NCBI RefSeq assembly: GCF_004785795.1
Contig: NZ_SRRO01000001.1
Location: forward strand, 1,488,001 to 1,552,000
From: Nocardioides eburneiflavus
GTDB lineage: Bacteria; Actinomycetota; Actinomycetes; Propionibacteriales; Nocardioidaceae
Reading direction: 5' to 3'
Length of the DNA stretch: 64,000 nt
In this document: one piece after another, positions 31,381 through 40,148 of the stretch
Layout of the letters: each line of letters begins with the position of its first letter
How positions within the stretch are numbered: the first letter of the stretch is position 1
The notes under the pieces: generated by a model
What the model was told of the DNA's origin: nothing
The model's input: the letters and a program-made list of their open reading frames with translations, nothing else
Databases searched by the model: none
Program-made: the position numbers and the translations under genes

Positions 31381-32793
31381 TCAGTACGCGCCGCGGCTGG
31401 CCAGCACGGCGGTGACCGTGCGCGCCAGGATCAGCAGGTCCTGCACCATCGACCAGTTGTCGACGTAGTAGAGGTCGAGTCGGACGGTGTCCTCCCACGA
31501 CAGGTCGGAGCGCCCGGAGACCTGCCACAGGCCGGTCATGCCGGGCATCACGTTGAGGCGGCGCAGCATGTCGTCCTCGTACTGCTCGACCTCGGTGGGC
31601 AGCGGCGGTCGGGGGCCCACCAGGCTCATCTCGCCGCGCACGACGTTCCACAGCTGGGGGAGCTCGTCGAGGGAGAAGCGCCGGATGAACCTGCCCGGAC
31701 GGGTGACGCGAGGGTCGTCGGAGCTCTTGAAGAGGACGTGGTCGCGTGCCTCGAGCTCGGCGAGCCGGTCCTCGGCGTCGATCGACATCGAGCGCAGCTT
31801 GAGGCAGGTGAACTCGGCGCCCTGACGCCCGACCCGGACCTGTCGGAACAGCGCGGGGCCGCCGTCGTGGAGCCTGATCCAGAGCATGAGGGCGAGCAGG
31901 ACCGGCCAGACGAGGGCGAGGACGGCCAGCGAGCCGAAGAGGTCGAAGGCGCGCTTGGCGTCGTTGGTCGCCAGCTGCGAGCGGGAGCGCCCCAGGTGCA
32001 TGAGGGGCAGCCCGGCGACCGGGCGGATCCGTACGCGCTCGCTCGAGACGTCGGTGACGTTGGGGGCGACGATGATCTGGACGTGCGCGTGGTCCTCGAG
32101 GTCCCAGGCGAGGCGGCGCAGCGCGGTGGAGGACTTCACTGCGCCCGCGGTGAAGAACACGATGTCGGGCGAGAACTCGTCGACGACCGCGCGGACGTCC
32201 TCGATGAGCCCGAGGACCGGGACGCCCGAGGAGATGGTCTCCGGACCGGCGTGGACGGCCGGCACCAGGCAGCCCATCACCTGGTAGCCGAGCCAGGACT
32301 CGCGGGCCAGCACCTGGTGGATCTCGGCGATGTAGATCGGGCTGCCGACGAGCAGCACCTTGGAGTTGAGGTGCCCGGCCCGCCGCAGCCGCTGGATGAC
32401 CCGTCTGCTGAGCAGTCGCCCGAGCAGCAGCGTCATGACGCCCAGCGGGAAGTAGAGGACGAAGAAGCCGCGGGAGAGCGGGTACTGCATGAGGTAGGCC
32501 ATGGTCGCGACCAGCGCGGCGGTGAAGACCGACGCGTTGACGACGAGCTTGAACTCCTCGGTGCCGGCGCCGATCACGTGCAGCTCGTAGGCCCCGAAGT
32601 AGACGAGCATGACCAGCCACGTGCCGAGGAAGAAGACGCTGGCGAGGGCGGTGTTCTCGAGGATGTCACCGGCCGTGGCGAAGATCGGCAGGGTCATCCG
32701 GAACCGGATGGCCAGGACGGTCGCCAGCGCGATCATCACCAGGTCCACGGCGCCGAGCAGCCACGGCAGCAGCCGGGAGCCATCGGGACGCAC
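31381..32793 (-). CDS. Polyprenyl-phosphate glycosylphosphotransferase (WcaJ-type)
   Basis: A 470-residue initiating transferase that moves a sugar 1-phosphate from a nucleotide sugar to undecaprenyl phosphate. Four or five N-terminal helices (about 8-150) are followed by a CoA-binding-like domain ([19 protein letters not shown]) and the catalytic bacterial sugar-transferase domain with [52 protein letters not shown] and [13 protein letters not shown]. The GTG at 32793 is one base after the preceding gene's stop. It is the last gene of the leftward operon starting at the Wzx-like gene. The exact first sugar is not defined; glucose or galactose is usual. Confidence 0.92.
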   Translation of the reverse strand: MRPDGSRLLPWLLGAVDLVMIALATVLAIRFRMTLPIFATAGDILENTALASVFFLGTWLVMLVYFGAYELHVIGAGTEEFKLVVNASVFTAALVATMAYLMQYPLSRGFFVLYFPLGVMTLLLGRLLSRRVIQRLRRAGHLNSKVLLVGSPIYIAEIHQVLARESWLGYQVMGCLVPAVHAGPETISSGVPVLGLIEDVRAVVDEFSPDIVFFTAGAVKSSTALRRLAWDLEDHAHVQIIVAPNVTDVSSERVRIRPVAGLPLMHLGRSRSQLATNDAKRAFDLFGSLAVLALVWPVLLALMLWIRLHDGGPALFRQVRVGRQGAEFTCLKLRSMSIDAEDRLAELEARDHVLFKSSDDPRVTRPGRFIRRFSLDELPQLWNVVRGEMSLVGPRPPLPTEVEQYEDDMLRRLNVMPGMTGLWQVSGRSDLSWEDTVRLDLYYVDNWSMVQDLLILARTVTAVLASRGAY

Positions 32794-32794
32794 G

Positions 32795-33916
32795 TCAGGC
32801 CACCGTCCCTTCCCCCAGAGCAATGGTGCGGATCCTGTCGATGAACCGGGCCTCGCCGAACTCCTCGGCCCGGGCCCGCAGTCTTGCACCGTCCCAGCAG
32901 TGCCGGTCGGAGATGTCCAGCGCGGACCCGATCTGGTCGGGGTCGGGGCGGTCGAAGAACACACCTGTCTCGCCCTCGAGGACGGTCTCGAGGAACCCGC
33001 CGCCGCGCAGTGCCACGGCGGGGACGCCGAAGGCCGCGGCCTCGAGGGGGGCCAGGCCGAAGTCCTCGTGGCTGGCGGCGACCAGGACGCCCGCCCCGGC
33101 GTACACGCCGCGCAGCTGCGCGTCGGGCAGGCCGCCGAGGATGCGGACGTTGTCGGGCAGCGTGGCGCGCAGGCGGGACTCCTCCGGGCCGCGGCCCACC
33201 ACGACCAGGCGGCGCCCGGTGCCGCGGACGGCCTCGATGACGGCGTCGACGTTCTTGTAGGGCAGCAGCCGCGAGACCACGAGCGCGTAGCCCGGCTCCC
33301 ACCCCTCGAGCTCGGGCACCGGCTCGGTCGGTGCCGAGGCGTCCATGCCGTGCGGCGGTGGCAGCAGCTCGGCGTCGCGGCCGTACGTCGCGCGGATGCG
33401 CTGCTGCACGACGCGGCTGTTGGCGAGGTAGACGTCGACCTGGTCGGCCTGCCGCCGGTCCCAGCGCTTGAGGAGCGGGCGCATCGCCATCAGCGGCGGG
33501 CCCACGGGGGAGCGCCAGGCGGCACCGCCGAGGTACTCGTCGGTCTGGTAGAGCCAGCGGGCCGGGTTGTGGCAGTAGACGACCGTGCGGGTCCGGTCGC
33601 CGGTCTCGAAGCCGTGGGCCCAGCCGCTGCTCGACGCCACCACGACGTCGGCGTCGACGCGCATCCGGGAGGCGGCCGGCGCGAGGAGCGGGAGGGCGAG
33701 CCGGTGGTCGCGACGGAGGGGGGCGAGCCGGTTGAGGGGGGAGGTACGCACGTCGGCGGCCGCGAAGTCGGGATAGGTGGCGTCGGGGTCGTAGAGGGTG
33801 GTGTGCAGGGGCGCGTCGGGGAAGGCCCGCAGGAGCGTGAGGACGACGCGCTCGGCGCCGCCACGCTGGGTGAGGTAGTCGTGGGCGATCGCCACGGGTG
33901 GCCGTGCGGTGCTCAT
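32795..33916 (-). CDS. GT4-family glycosyltransferase
   Basis: A 373-residue GT-B glycosyltransferase. It begins AIAHDYLTQRGGAERVV, typical of WbaZ/MtfB-like mannosyl- or fucosyltransferases. The donor site shows LLPYKN, VVGRGPEE and HEDFGLAPLEAAAFGVPAVA, which is the E-x7-E region of GT4. It probably adds one sugar to the lipid-linked repeat unit. The ATG overlaps the stop of the previous gene (ATGA). Confidence 0.88.
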   Translation of the reverse strand: MSTARPPVAIAHDYLTQRGGAERVVLTLLRAFPDAPLHTTLYDPDATYPDFAAADVRTSPLNRLAPLRRDHRLALPLLAPAASRMRVDADVVVASSSGWAHGFETGDRTRTVVYCHNPARWLYQTDEYLGGAAWRSPVGPPLMAMRPLLKRWDRRQADQVDVYLANSRVVQQRIRATYGRDAELLPPPHGMDASAPTEPVPELEGWEPGYALVVSRLLPYKNVDAVIEAVRGTGRRLVVVGRGPEESRLRATLPDNVRILGGLPDAQLRGVYAGAGVLVAASHEDFGLAPLEAAAFGVPAVALRGGGFLETVLEGETGVFFDRPDPDQIGSALDISDRHCWDGARLRARAEEFGEARFIDRIRTIALGEGTVA

Positions 33917-34935
33917 GCCACCCCCAGAGATGCGAGAAGGGCCTCGACCCGCAGCCGGCCGGCCTGCGGCGAGTACTGCTCCTCCCAACGGCGGCGCGCG
34001 CGCCCGGTCACGTCGCGCGCCTCCTCCGGGGTGGCGCCGAGGGCGCGCTCGAGGACCCGGGCGAGGTCGTCGGCGTCGCCGGCGCGGGCGACCCACGGAT
34101 GGTCGGGGCCGGCGACCTCGGGCAGCGCACCGGCGTCGGAGATGACGAGGGGGACGCCTGCCGCCATCGCCTCGGCGACCACGAGGCCGAAGGGCTCGGG
34201 CCACACGCTGGGGAACACGACGAGGTCGACGCGCCCGAACAGCTCGGCGGGGGTGGTGTGCCCGAGGCGTACGGCTCGCGGGCCCAGCGCGGAGAGCGCG
34301 TCCTCGACGGTGCGTACGTCCGCCGCTGTGACGTAGCGCGAGTCGCCGGCGAGCAGCAGGGAGCCTGGGACGCCGGTGCGGGCGAGGGCTCGCGCGAGGA
34401 CGTCGACCCCCTTGTCGGTCGAGATCCGGCCGAGGTAGCCGACGTCGCCGGACCGCTCGCCGGACCGCTCGAGCAGGGGGAGGTCGGAGGTCCAGTTGGC
34501 GTGCGCGCGGCTGCCGGGGACCCGTCCCGCCATGTCGGAGGACGGCACGAGGGTGGCCAGCGCGCCGCGGCGTGCGACGCGGGCCGCGACCGCCTGGGCC
34601 CGGCCGCGGGGGTCCTGGTGGAGGTGGACGATGCGCCGCGCGTGGCCGGCCGTCGCCAGGGCCGGCACGAGCCCGTGGCACCACAGGACGCCGTCGCGCT
34701 CCGTACGGTCCCACGCGCGCAGCCGTCGCAGGTAGTCGCGCCGGCCGTCGGCCCGGATCGCCACGACGTCGGCACCGACACCGGCAGCGGCGTCGAGGAC
34801 CTCAGTGGGGGAGTCCGCGGCCACGACCGTCACCGGGTGGCCCAGGTCGAGCAGTGCCTCGGCGTGGCGCAGCAGCACCTGCTCGCCGCCACCCAGGTCG
34901 GGGTTGTTGGCGGCGAGGTGGATCCGCTCAGGCAT
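33913..34935 (-). CDS. GT4-family glycosyltransferase
   Basis: A 340-residue GT-B glycosyltransferase with NNPDLGGGEQVLLRHAEALL at the N-terminus, GRISTDKGVDVLARAL in the donor domain and PSVWPEPFGLVVAEAMAAGVP for the catalytic E-x7-E pair. No membrane segment is seen, so it works at the inner face of the membrane. It overlaps the Wzy/ligase-like gene by 8 bp and the next transferase by 4 bp. Confidence 0.88.
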   Translation of the reverse strand: MPERIHLAANNPDLGGGEQVLLRHAEALLDLGHPVTVVAADSPTEVLDAAAGVGADVVAIRADGRRDYLRRLRAWDRTERDGVLWCHGLVPALATAGHARRIVHLHQDPRGRAQAVAARVARRGALATLVPSSDMAGRVPGSRAHANWTSDLPLLERSGERSGDVGYLGRISTDKGVDVLARALARTGVPGSLLLAGDSRYVTAADVRTVEDALSALGPRAVRLGHTTPAELFGRVDLVVFPSVWPEPFGLVVAEAMAAGVPLVISDAGALPEVAGPDHPWVARAGDADDLARVLERALGATPEEARDVTGRARRRWEEQYSPQAGRLRVEALLASLGVA

Positions 34936-36079
34936 CGGGCACCGCTTCCGGTGCGGGATGCAGTGCCCGGCCGAGGGCGAAGCCCACCGCGATCGCCATG
35001 GGCGTGTCGAGGAGCACCTCGCCGAGCGTGATCGCCATGACCGCCGTGCCGATAAGGGCGGCCTGCGCGCCCGCGGCCGAGAGGTCGCCGGCGCGCGAGT
35101 GGCGCGAGAGTCGGAGGAAGGCGAAGGCCATCAGGCCGAGCACGAGGAGGAGCGCGATCCAGCCGCCCTCCTGCCGGACGGCGAGGTAGCTGTTGTGGAA
35201 GAAGAACTCGAGGCCGCGGACGTCGACCCGGGCCGTGCCGGGTCCGTTGCCGTACCACGGGGCGGCGGCGAGCTCGACCTGCTCCTGGGCGATGATCCGC
35301 TCCCGCAGGGCGTCGCTGCCGGACCGGTTGGAGAACGGGCCGTAGAGCACCAGGTCGTCGGGGATGTTGTCGACGAGCCAGACGAGCGCGGCCGCGACCG
35401 CGACACCTCCCGCGGCTCCCAGGCGTCGTCCCGCGAGGACCCAGAAGATCGCGAACGCCCCGGCGACGAGACCGGTGCGGGAGAAGGTGAGCACCAGCCC
35501 CGCCAGCAGCGGCACCGCCAGGGCGAGACGCACCTTCCACCGGTCGTCGGAGAAGAGCACCGCGAGGACGCCGAGGACCGCGATGAAGAACGCGCCGGCG
35601 TTGGGATCGCCGAGGTAGCCGGTGAGCCGGCCGGGGTAGGTGTCGCCGCCGATGCCCGCGAGGGCGAGGCCGATCACGCCGACCAGTCCGGCGCCAAGTC
35701 CGAGGGCGGCGGACCGCAAGGAGACCCGCCCGGTGCCGAGGGCCCAGACCAGGCCGGCCAGCACGGCGACGTGCCCGAGGCGCCGCGTCCACTCGACGTC
35801 GTTGGACACGCCCGAGTGGACCAGCAGGGCCAGCAGGGCACCGAGGAGGACCACCACGAGCCCGTGGAGACGGGCCCCGCCGCGGGCCGGGCGCACCACG
35901 CACAGGACGACCAGCGCAGCCATGGCGAGCTCGTTGACCGGGATCCCCGACACCTCGACCGTGCGCAGCGGCAGGACGGCCATCAGCAGGAAGTCGGTGG
36001 CCCGGACCTCGCGATCGGCCTGGTCGGCGTGGGCGATGGTGCGGTCCGGGAGGTTCCACGGGGTGTCGATGCGTGCCAT
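34928..36079 (-). CDS. O-antigen ligase / Wzy-like polymerase family membrane protein
   Basis: A 383-residue protein with about ten to twelve hydrophobic segments. A large external loop with NRSGSDALRERIIAQEQ and GNGPGTARV precedes HNSYLAVRQEGGW, the position of the catalytic His in WaaL/Wzy-type proteins. In this locus it most likely polymerises repeat units (Wzy). The ATG at 36079 shares one base with the preceding stop (TGATG), which rules out the 15-codon longer form. Confidence 0.82.
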   Translation of the reverse strand: MARIDTPWNLPDRTIAHADQADREVRATDFLLMAVLPLRTVEVSGIPVNELAMAALVVLCVVRPARGGARLHGLVVVLLGALLALLVHSGVSNDVEWTRRLGHVAVLAGLVWALGTGRVSLRSAALGLGAGLVGVIGLALAGIGGDTYPGRLTGYLGDPNAGAFFIAVLGVLAVLFSDDRWKVRLALAVPLLAGLVLTFSRTGLVAGAFAIFWVLAGRRLGAAGGVAVAAALVWLVDNIPDDLVLYGPFSNRSGSDALRERIIAQEQVELAAAPWYGNGPGTARVDVRGLEFFFHNSYLAVRQEGGWIALLLVLGLMAFAFLRLSRHSRAGDLSAAGAQAALIGTAVMAITLGEVLLDTPMAIAVGFALGRALHPAPEAVPDA

Positions 36080-37137
36080 CAGCGTGCCCCTGCCGCGGCG
36101 TACGTCGCGGTGATCCGGGTGCACATGTCGTCGACCGTCGGCCAGTCCCGCAGGGACGGGCGGGCGGAGAGGTCGAGGCCCTGGCGGGCCAGCGCGGCGG
36201 CGACCGCGGCGGTGTCGTCGGCGTCCACCAGCGAGACCGGTGGCAGGACCTCCGGGTTCCCGCCGACGTCGCTCGCGACGACCCCCATCCCGCGGGAGGC
36301 GGCGTCGAGGAGGGCGTACGAGCAGTTCTCCCAGACCGACAGCATGGCCAGCACGTCGTGCTCGGCCATGGCGGGCTCCGGGTCGACGAAGCCGGGCAGG
36401 CTGACGGCGTCACCGAGGCCGAGGCGATGGGCATGCGCGCGCAGCGCCGCCTCCTCGGGACCCGTCCCCGCCAGGGTCAGCCGGGCCGCGGGGTGGTCGC
36501 CGCGCAGCGCCGCGAACGCGTCGAGGAGTGCGGGGAGCCGCTTCTCCGGCGCCAGCCGCGCGAGCGAGAGGATCCGCAGCCCGGGCGCCCGCGGTGGTCG
36601 CGGCGCGAGCGGCGCGACTCCGTTGGGGACCACCTTGACGGGGATCCGTGGGTGCCACTTGTCGGCCATCGCGTCGGCCGTCGCGCGGCTGACCGCGATC
36701 GCGGCGTCGAAGCGCCGCAGCCGCGCCGTGTGCACGGCTGCCATCGCCCGCGTCCTGGTGCCGGAGCGGTGGTAGACGACGTCGTCGCGGGCGATGCCGT
36801 GCTCGGTGGTCACCAGCCGGGGCCCGCGCCCGGCAGCGAGGGCGACGACGATGTCGGCGTAGGCCAGGTGGCTGTGCACCACTGCCGGCCGCACCCGGCG
36901 TACGACGCGGCGCAGCGTGGTCACGGACGCCCGCAGGCCGTGGTCGGGACCGAACGGGCCCTCGTGGACCTCAGCGCCCAGGTCGCGCAGCCGGTCGCAC
37001 AGGGCGCCGGGTGGGGCCAGGACGGCCAGTCGCCAGCCCGGGAGGCCGGCGCGGGCGACGTCGAGGACGTGCCGAGCCACCCCTGCCAGGTCGCTCACCG
37101 GCACCACCCAGAGCGCTGCGGGAGCGGTCAGAACCAT
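36079..37137 (-). CDS. GT4-family glycosyltransferase
   Basis: A 352-residue GT-B glycosyltransferase. It shows HSHLAYADIVVAL, LVTTEHG and VKVVPNGV, then SLARLAPEKRLPALLDAF and LSVWENCSYALLDAASRGMGVVASDVGGNPE; the E-x7-E pattern is weaker than usual in that last motif. It overlaps the NeuB-fusion gene by 10 bp. Its acceptor could be the sugar added before or after the nonulosonate; no specificity can be read. Confidence 0.85.
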   Translation of the reverse strand: MVLTAPAALWVVPVSDLAGVARHVLDVARAGLPGWRLAVLAPPGALCDRLRDLGAEVHEGPFGPDHGLRASVTTLRRVVRRVRPAVVHSHLAYADIVVALAAGRGPRLVTTEHGIARDDVVYHRSGTRTRAMAAVHTARLRRFDAAIAVSRATADAMADKWHPRIPVKVVPNGVAPLAPRPPRAPGLRILSLARLAPEKRLPALLDAFAALRGDHPAARLTLAGTGPEEAALRAHAHRLGLGDAVSLPGFVDPEPAMAEHDVLAMLSVWENCSYALLDAASRGMGVVASDVGGNPEVLPPVSLVDADDTAAVAAALARQGLDLSARPSLRDWPTVDDMCTRITATYAAAGAR

Positions 37138-39401
37138 TGCTCCAGCCGCTCGAGGGCGATCCAGAAGCCCTCGCCGTCGTTGACGTGCCCCTGCCAGATC
37201 TCGGGGATGAAGCTCACGCCCGGCGCCATCGCCTCGAGCTGCTGGGCCAGCACCGCCCAGTCGATCTCACCGTCGCCGACCTGCACTCCCTCGCCGTCGA
37301 CGCCGGTCGCGTCGACGAGGTGGAGGTGCTCGGTGTGCGGAGCCAGGAGGTCGGTCGCCTCGGAGAAGGGCATGCCGAGGTAGTTGGCCGAGAGCTTGGA
37401 GTGGGAGACGTCGAAGCAGAGCCGGCGGCCGTGGCGCTCCGCGAACTCCGCGGTGTCGCGCGGGTCGACGAAGAGGTTGCAGTAGAGCTGCCCGCCCATG
37501 TACCAGGGATAGGGCGGCAGCGTCTGCGCGCAGAGCCGCACGCCGGTGTCGTCGACGCGGGCCAGGCCGGCGGCGACCCGGGCGTACATCGCCTGGCGCT
37601 GCTCCGGGCGGACGAAGGCGTCGGTGGTGAAGCCGCCCAGGCTGGCCACGATGACCGGGCCCTCGGCGTCGGCCTTGGCGTCGGCCCCGCGGGTGAAGTG
37701 CTGCTGCATCTCGCGCGTGGTGTCGACGACGCGCTGGAGCTCGCGGATCGACCGCTCCCAGTGCTCGTCGTCCTCGGAGGCGAGGTTGAGCAGGAAGTCC
37801 CCGGCGAACAGGTCGGGGGAGTGCGTGGTGAAGCCCATCGGCAGGCCGCCGTCGTACTTCGCGAAGACGTCGGCGACCGGCAGGTCGAGGTCCTTGTAGG
37901 AGAAGTGGAACTCGAGGAAGTCGGGGGTGGTGTCCTTGGTCATCGCGTCGATGTCGTGGTAGCGGACGGCCAGGCCCCAGGGGCGGGCGAAGTCGTAGGC
38001 CCGACCGCGCGGGGCGGCGTCGCCGAGGTCGGTGGCGTAGAAGAAGTCCCCGGCGTCGAGCGCGCGGGTGGTCGTACGCCCCACGAGCCGGTCGTACGCG
38101 TTGGGCTGGAGCCCGCGCCCGGGGCTCTTGATGTCGATGTCGGCGTCGGTCAGGGTCTCGCCGACCTCGATGCGGCGGGCGGCGACGAGGGACTTGGCGA
38201 GGTTGACCCGGTTCATCATCTCGCCGGTGGAGACCGCGCGCGGCGACGAGGTGCCGAGGGCCTCCTCGACCTCGCGGACCCGCTGCACCATCTCCTTGAA
38301 CTCGGCCGGCAGCAGGCTGACCTTGTGGTCGTTGCCCTCGAGGTCGCGGTCCACGGTGAAGTGCTTCTCGATGATCCGGGCGCCGAGCGCGACGGCGGCG
38401 AGCGCGACGTGGAACCCGCGCTCGTGGCCGGAGTAGCCGACCGGCGCCCGGGTCAGCTCAGCGAGCCGGGTCAGGTAGGCGAGGTTGACGTCCTTGAACG
38501 GCGCCGGGTAGGTCGACTGGCAGTGCAGGAAGGCGTGCGCGACCCCGGTGCCGCGGATCAGCTCGACGGTCTCGCGGATCTCGCCCTCGGTGGACATGCC
38601 GGTCGAGATCACCATCGGCGTGCCGCTGGCGGCCATGTGGCGCAGCAGCGCGTGGTTGGTCATGTCGGCCGAGGCGACCTTGAGCGAAGGCACGCCGTAG
38701 TCGACGAGGCGGTCGACGCTGACCGGGTCCCACGCGGTGCACATCACGTCGATGCCGACGTCCTGGCAGTGGTCGAACACCTCGAAGAGCCCGTCGGCGC
38801 CGAGGTCGTACTTGGCGAGGAGGTCGAGGGTGTACTGCGGGCCGAGGTCCTCGCCGCCGGAGCCCGAGGCGCCCTGGCGGTAGAGCGACTCCATGTCGCG
38901 CAGCTGGAACTTCACGATGTCGGCGCCGGCCTCGACCGACAGGTCGACGAGCTGCTTGGCGAGCCCGACCTCGCCCTGGTGGTTGATGCCGATCTCGCTG
39001 ATCATCAGCGCCGGCGCGTCGGGCGCGACGACGTGGCGGCCGAGGCGGAGCTCGTCGGCGCGGTTGATCGCGATCGCGACGAGGTGGCCTCGCTCGTCGA
39101 CGAGGGCGACGTGGTCGATGCCGGAGCCGAAGGCGTGGGAGATCTCGGCGGGGCTGCTGCCGATCGGCAGGCTGCGTGGGGACGTGTTGGCGGCCTCGAG
39201 CGCAGGCACGTCGGTGGTGAGGCTGGCAGCGCTGCTGACCCAGCGCCGGAAGTCGCCGTCGGACAGCACGCCGTCGAGGTGGCCGTGCGAGTCGACGAGG
39301 AAGATCACCCGCGCCTTGTTGGCGGTGATCTTCTCGAGGGCGCGCAGGACCGGGTCGCCCGAGTAGACGACGTACGGCGTGAGGTCACGCTCGATGATCA
39401 A
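37128..39401 (-). CDS. CBS - NeuB/SpsE - SAF - TIM-barrel fusion (nonulosonate synthase)
   Basis: A 757-residue four-part protein. Residues about 1-130 form a CBS pair (VIFLVDSHGHLDGVLSDGDF, HVALVDERGHL). About 135-385 is a NeuB-type synthase, which condenses phosphoenolpyruvate with a hexosamine to give a nine-carbon sugar acid (ISEIGINHQGEVGLAKQLVD, VKFQLRD, KVASADM, VISTGMSTEGEI, GYSGHERG, EKHFTVDRDLEGNDHKVSL). About 390-460 is a SAF domain. The rest is a sugar-isomerase-like TIM barrel with CFDVSHSKL and HLVDATG. TTG 39401 is chosen because GGAAGG sits 8 nt upstream; GTG 39437 is possible. Product (sialic, legionaminic or other) is undefined. CBS domains could sense nucleotide levels. Confidence 0.85.
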   Translation of the reverse strand: MIIERDLTPYVVYSGDPVLRALEKITANKARVIFLVDSHGHLDGVLSDGDFRRWVSSAASLTTDVPALEAANTSPRSLPIGSSPAEISHAFGSGIDHVALVDERGHLVAIAINRADELRLGRHVVAPDAPALMISEIGINHQGEVGLAKQLVDLSVEAGADIVKFQLRDMESLYRQGASGSGGEDLGPQYTLDLLAKYDLGADGLFEVFDHCQDVGIDVMCTAWDPVSVDRLVDYGVPSLKVASADMTNHALLRHMAASGTPMVISTGMSTEGEIRETVELIRGTGVAHAFLHCQSTYPAPFKDVNLAYLTRLAELTRAPVGYSGHERGFHVALAAVALGARIIEKHFTVDRDLEGNDHKVSLLPAEFKEMVQRVREVEEALGTSSPRAVSTGEMMNRVNLAKSLVAARRIEVGETLTDADIDIKSPGRGLQPNAYDRLVGRTTTRALDAGDFFYATDLGDAAPRGRAYDFARPWGLAVRYHDIDAMTKDTTPDFLEFHFSYKDLDLPVADVFAKYDGGLPMGFTTHSPDLFAGDFLLNLASEDDEHWERSIRELQRVVDTTREMQQHFTRGADAKADAEGPVIVASLGGFTTDAFVRPEQRQAMYARVAAGLARVDDTGVRLCAQTLPPYPWYMGGQLYCNLFVDPRDTAEFAERHGRRLCFDVSHSKLSANYLGMPFSEATDLLAPHTEHLHLVDATGVDGEGVQVGDGEIDWAVLAQQLEAMAPGVSFIPEIWQGHVNDGEGFWIALERLEQWF

Positions 39402-39473
39402 GGCGGAGGCCTTCCGTGGGAGTACGTTCGAGACCACCGTATCCAGCAGATCGCCGCGGCGCGGGCAGTCCGC

Positions 39474-40148
39474 TCAACGCGCGTTCAACAACCTCGCCGC
39501 CAGTGCCACGTCGAGCTCGGTGTCGATGTCGATGCCCTCGTCCTCGGCCATCACGAACAGGCCGATGCGGCCACCGAGCCGGTTGTCGTGCTGCTCGTAG
39601 ACCTCGGTGCGGGTGACGTAGAGCGAGCCCGTCTCGCGGTAGCGGCGGCTCTCGTCGGTCAGGTCCTGCCGACGTGGGCGCGCCGCCACGTCGTACGCGG
39701 CGGTCGGCGGGTCCCCGGCCTGCCAGATGAAGGGCGGCTGCTCGACGACGCCGACCATCGAGTCCACGCCGGTCGCCGCGAACTCGGCGAGGGCCCGCGC
39801 GAGGGTGCCCTCGTGCCGGACGGGAGAGGTGGCCTGGAGCAGCATCACCGCGTCGGGTCGACCGTGCTCGGACGTGGCCTGCTCGATGGCGTGACGCACC
39901 ACGGGCTCGGTCGGGGTGGTGTCCTGGGCGAGCTCGGCCGGGCGCAGCCACGGCACCTCCACTCCCGCGGAGCGGGCGACGTCGGCGATCTCCTCGTCGT
40001 CGGTCGAGACGACGACGTCGAGGCCGGGCGTCGCGAGCGCCTGCTCGATCGTCCAGACGATGAGGGGCTTGCCTCCGACGTCGAGCAGGTTCTTGCGGGG
40101 GACGCCCTTGGACCCACCCCGGGCGGGGATCACGCAGAGGGTGCTCAT
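39474..40148 (-). CDS. NeuA-like cytidylyltransferase
   Basis: A 224-residue nucleotidyltransferase of the CMP-nonulosonate synthetase family. IPARGGSKGVPRKNL is the CTP-binding loop; VSTDDEEIADVA, LLQATSPVR and DIDTELDVALA are the other family motifs. It would activate the acid sugar made by the neighbouring NeuB fusion with CMP. The ATG overlaps the stop of the preceding transferase gene by ATGA, and the NeuB start is 72 bp downstream. No NeuC-type epimerase is encoded here. Confidence 0.9.
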   Translation of the reverse strand: MSTLCVIPARGGSKGVPRKNLLDVGGKPLIVWTIEQALATPGLDVVVSTDDEEIADVARSAGVEVPWLRPAELAQDTTPTEPVVRHAIEQATSEHGRPDAVMLLQATSPVRHEGTLARALAEFAATGVDSMVGVVEQPPFIWQAGDPPTAAYDVAARPRRQDLTDESRRYRETGSLYVTRTEVYEQHDNRLGGRIGLFVMAEDEGIDIDTELDVALAARLLNAR

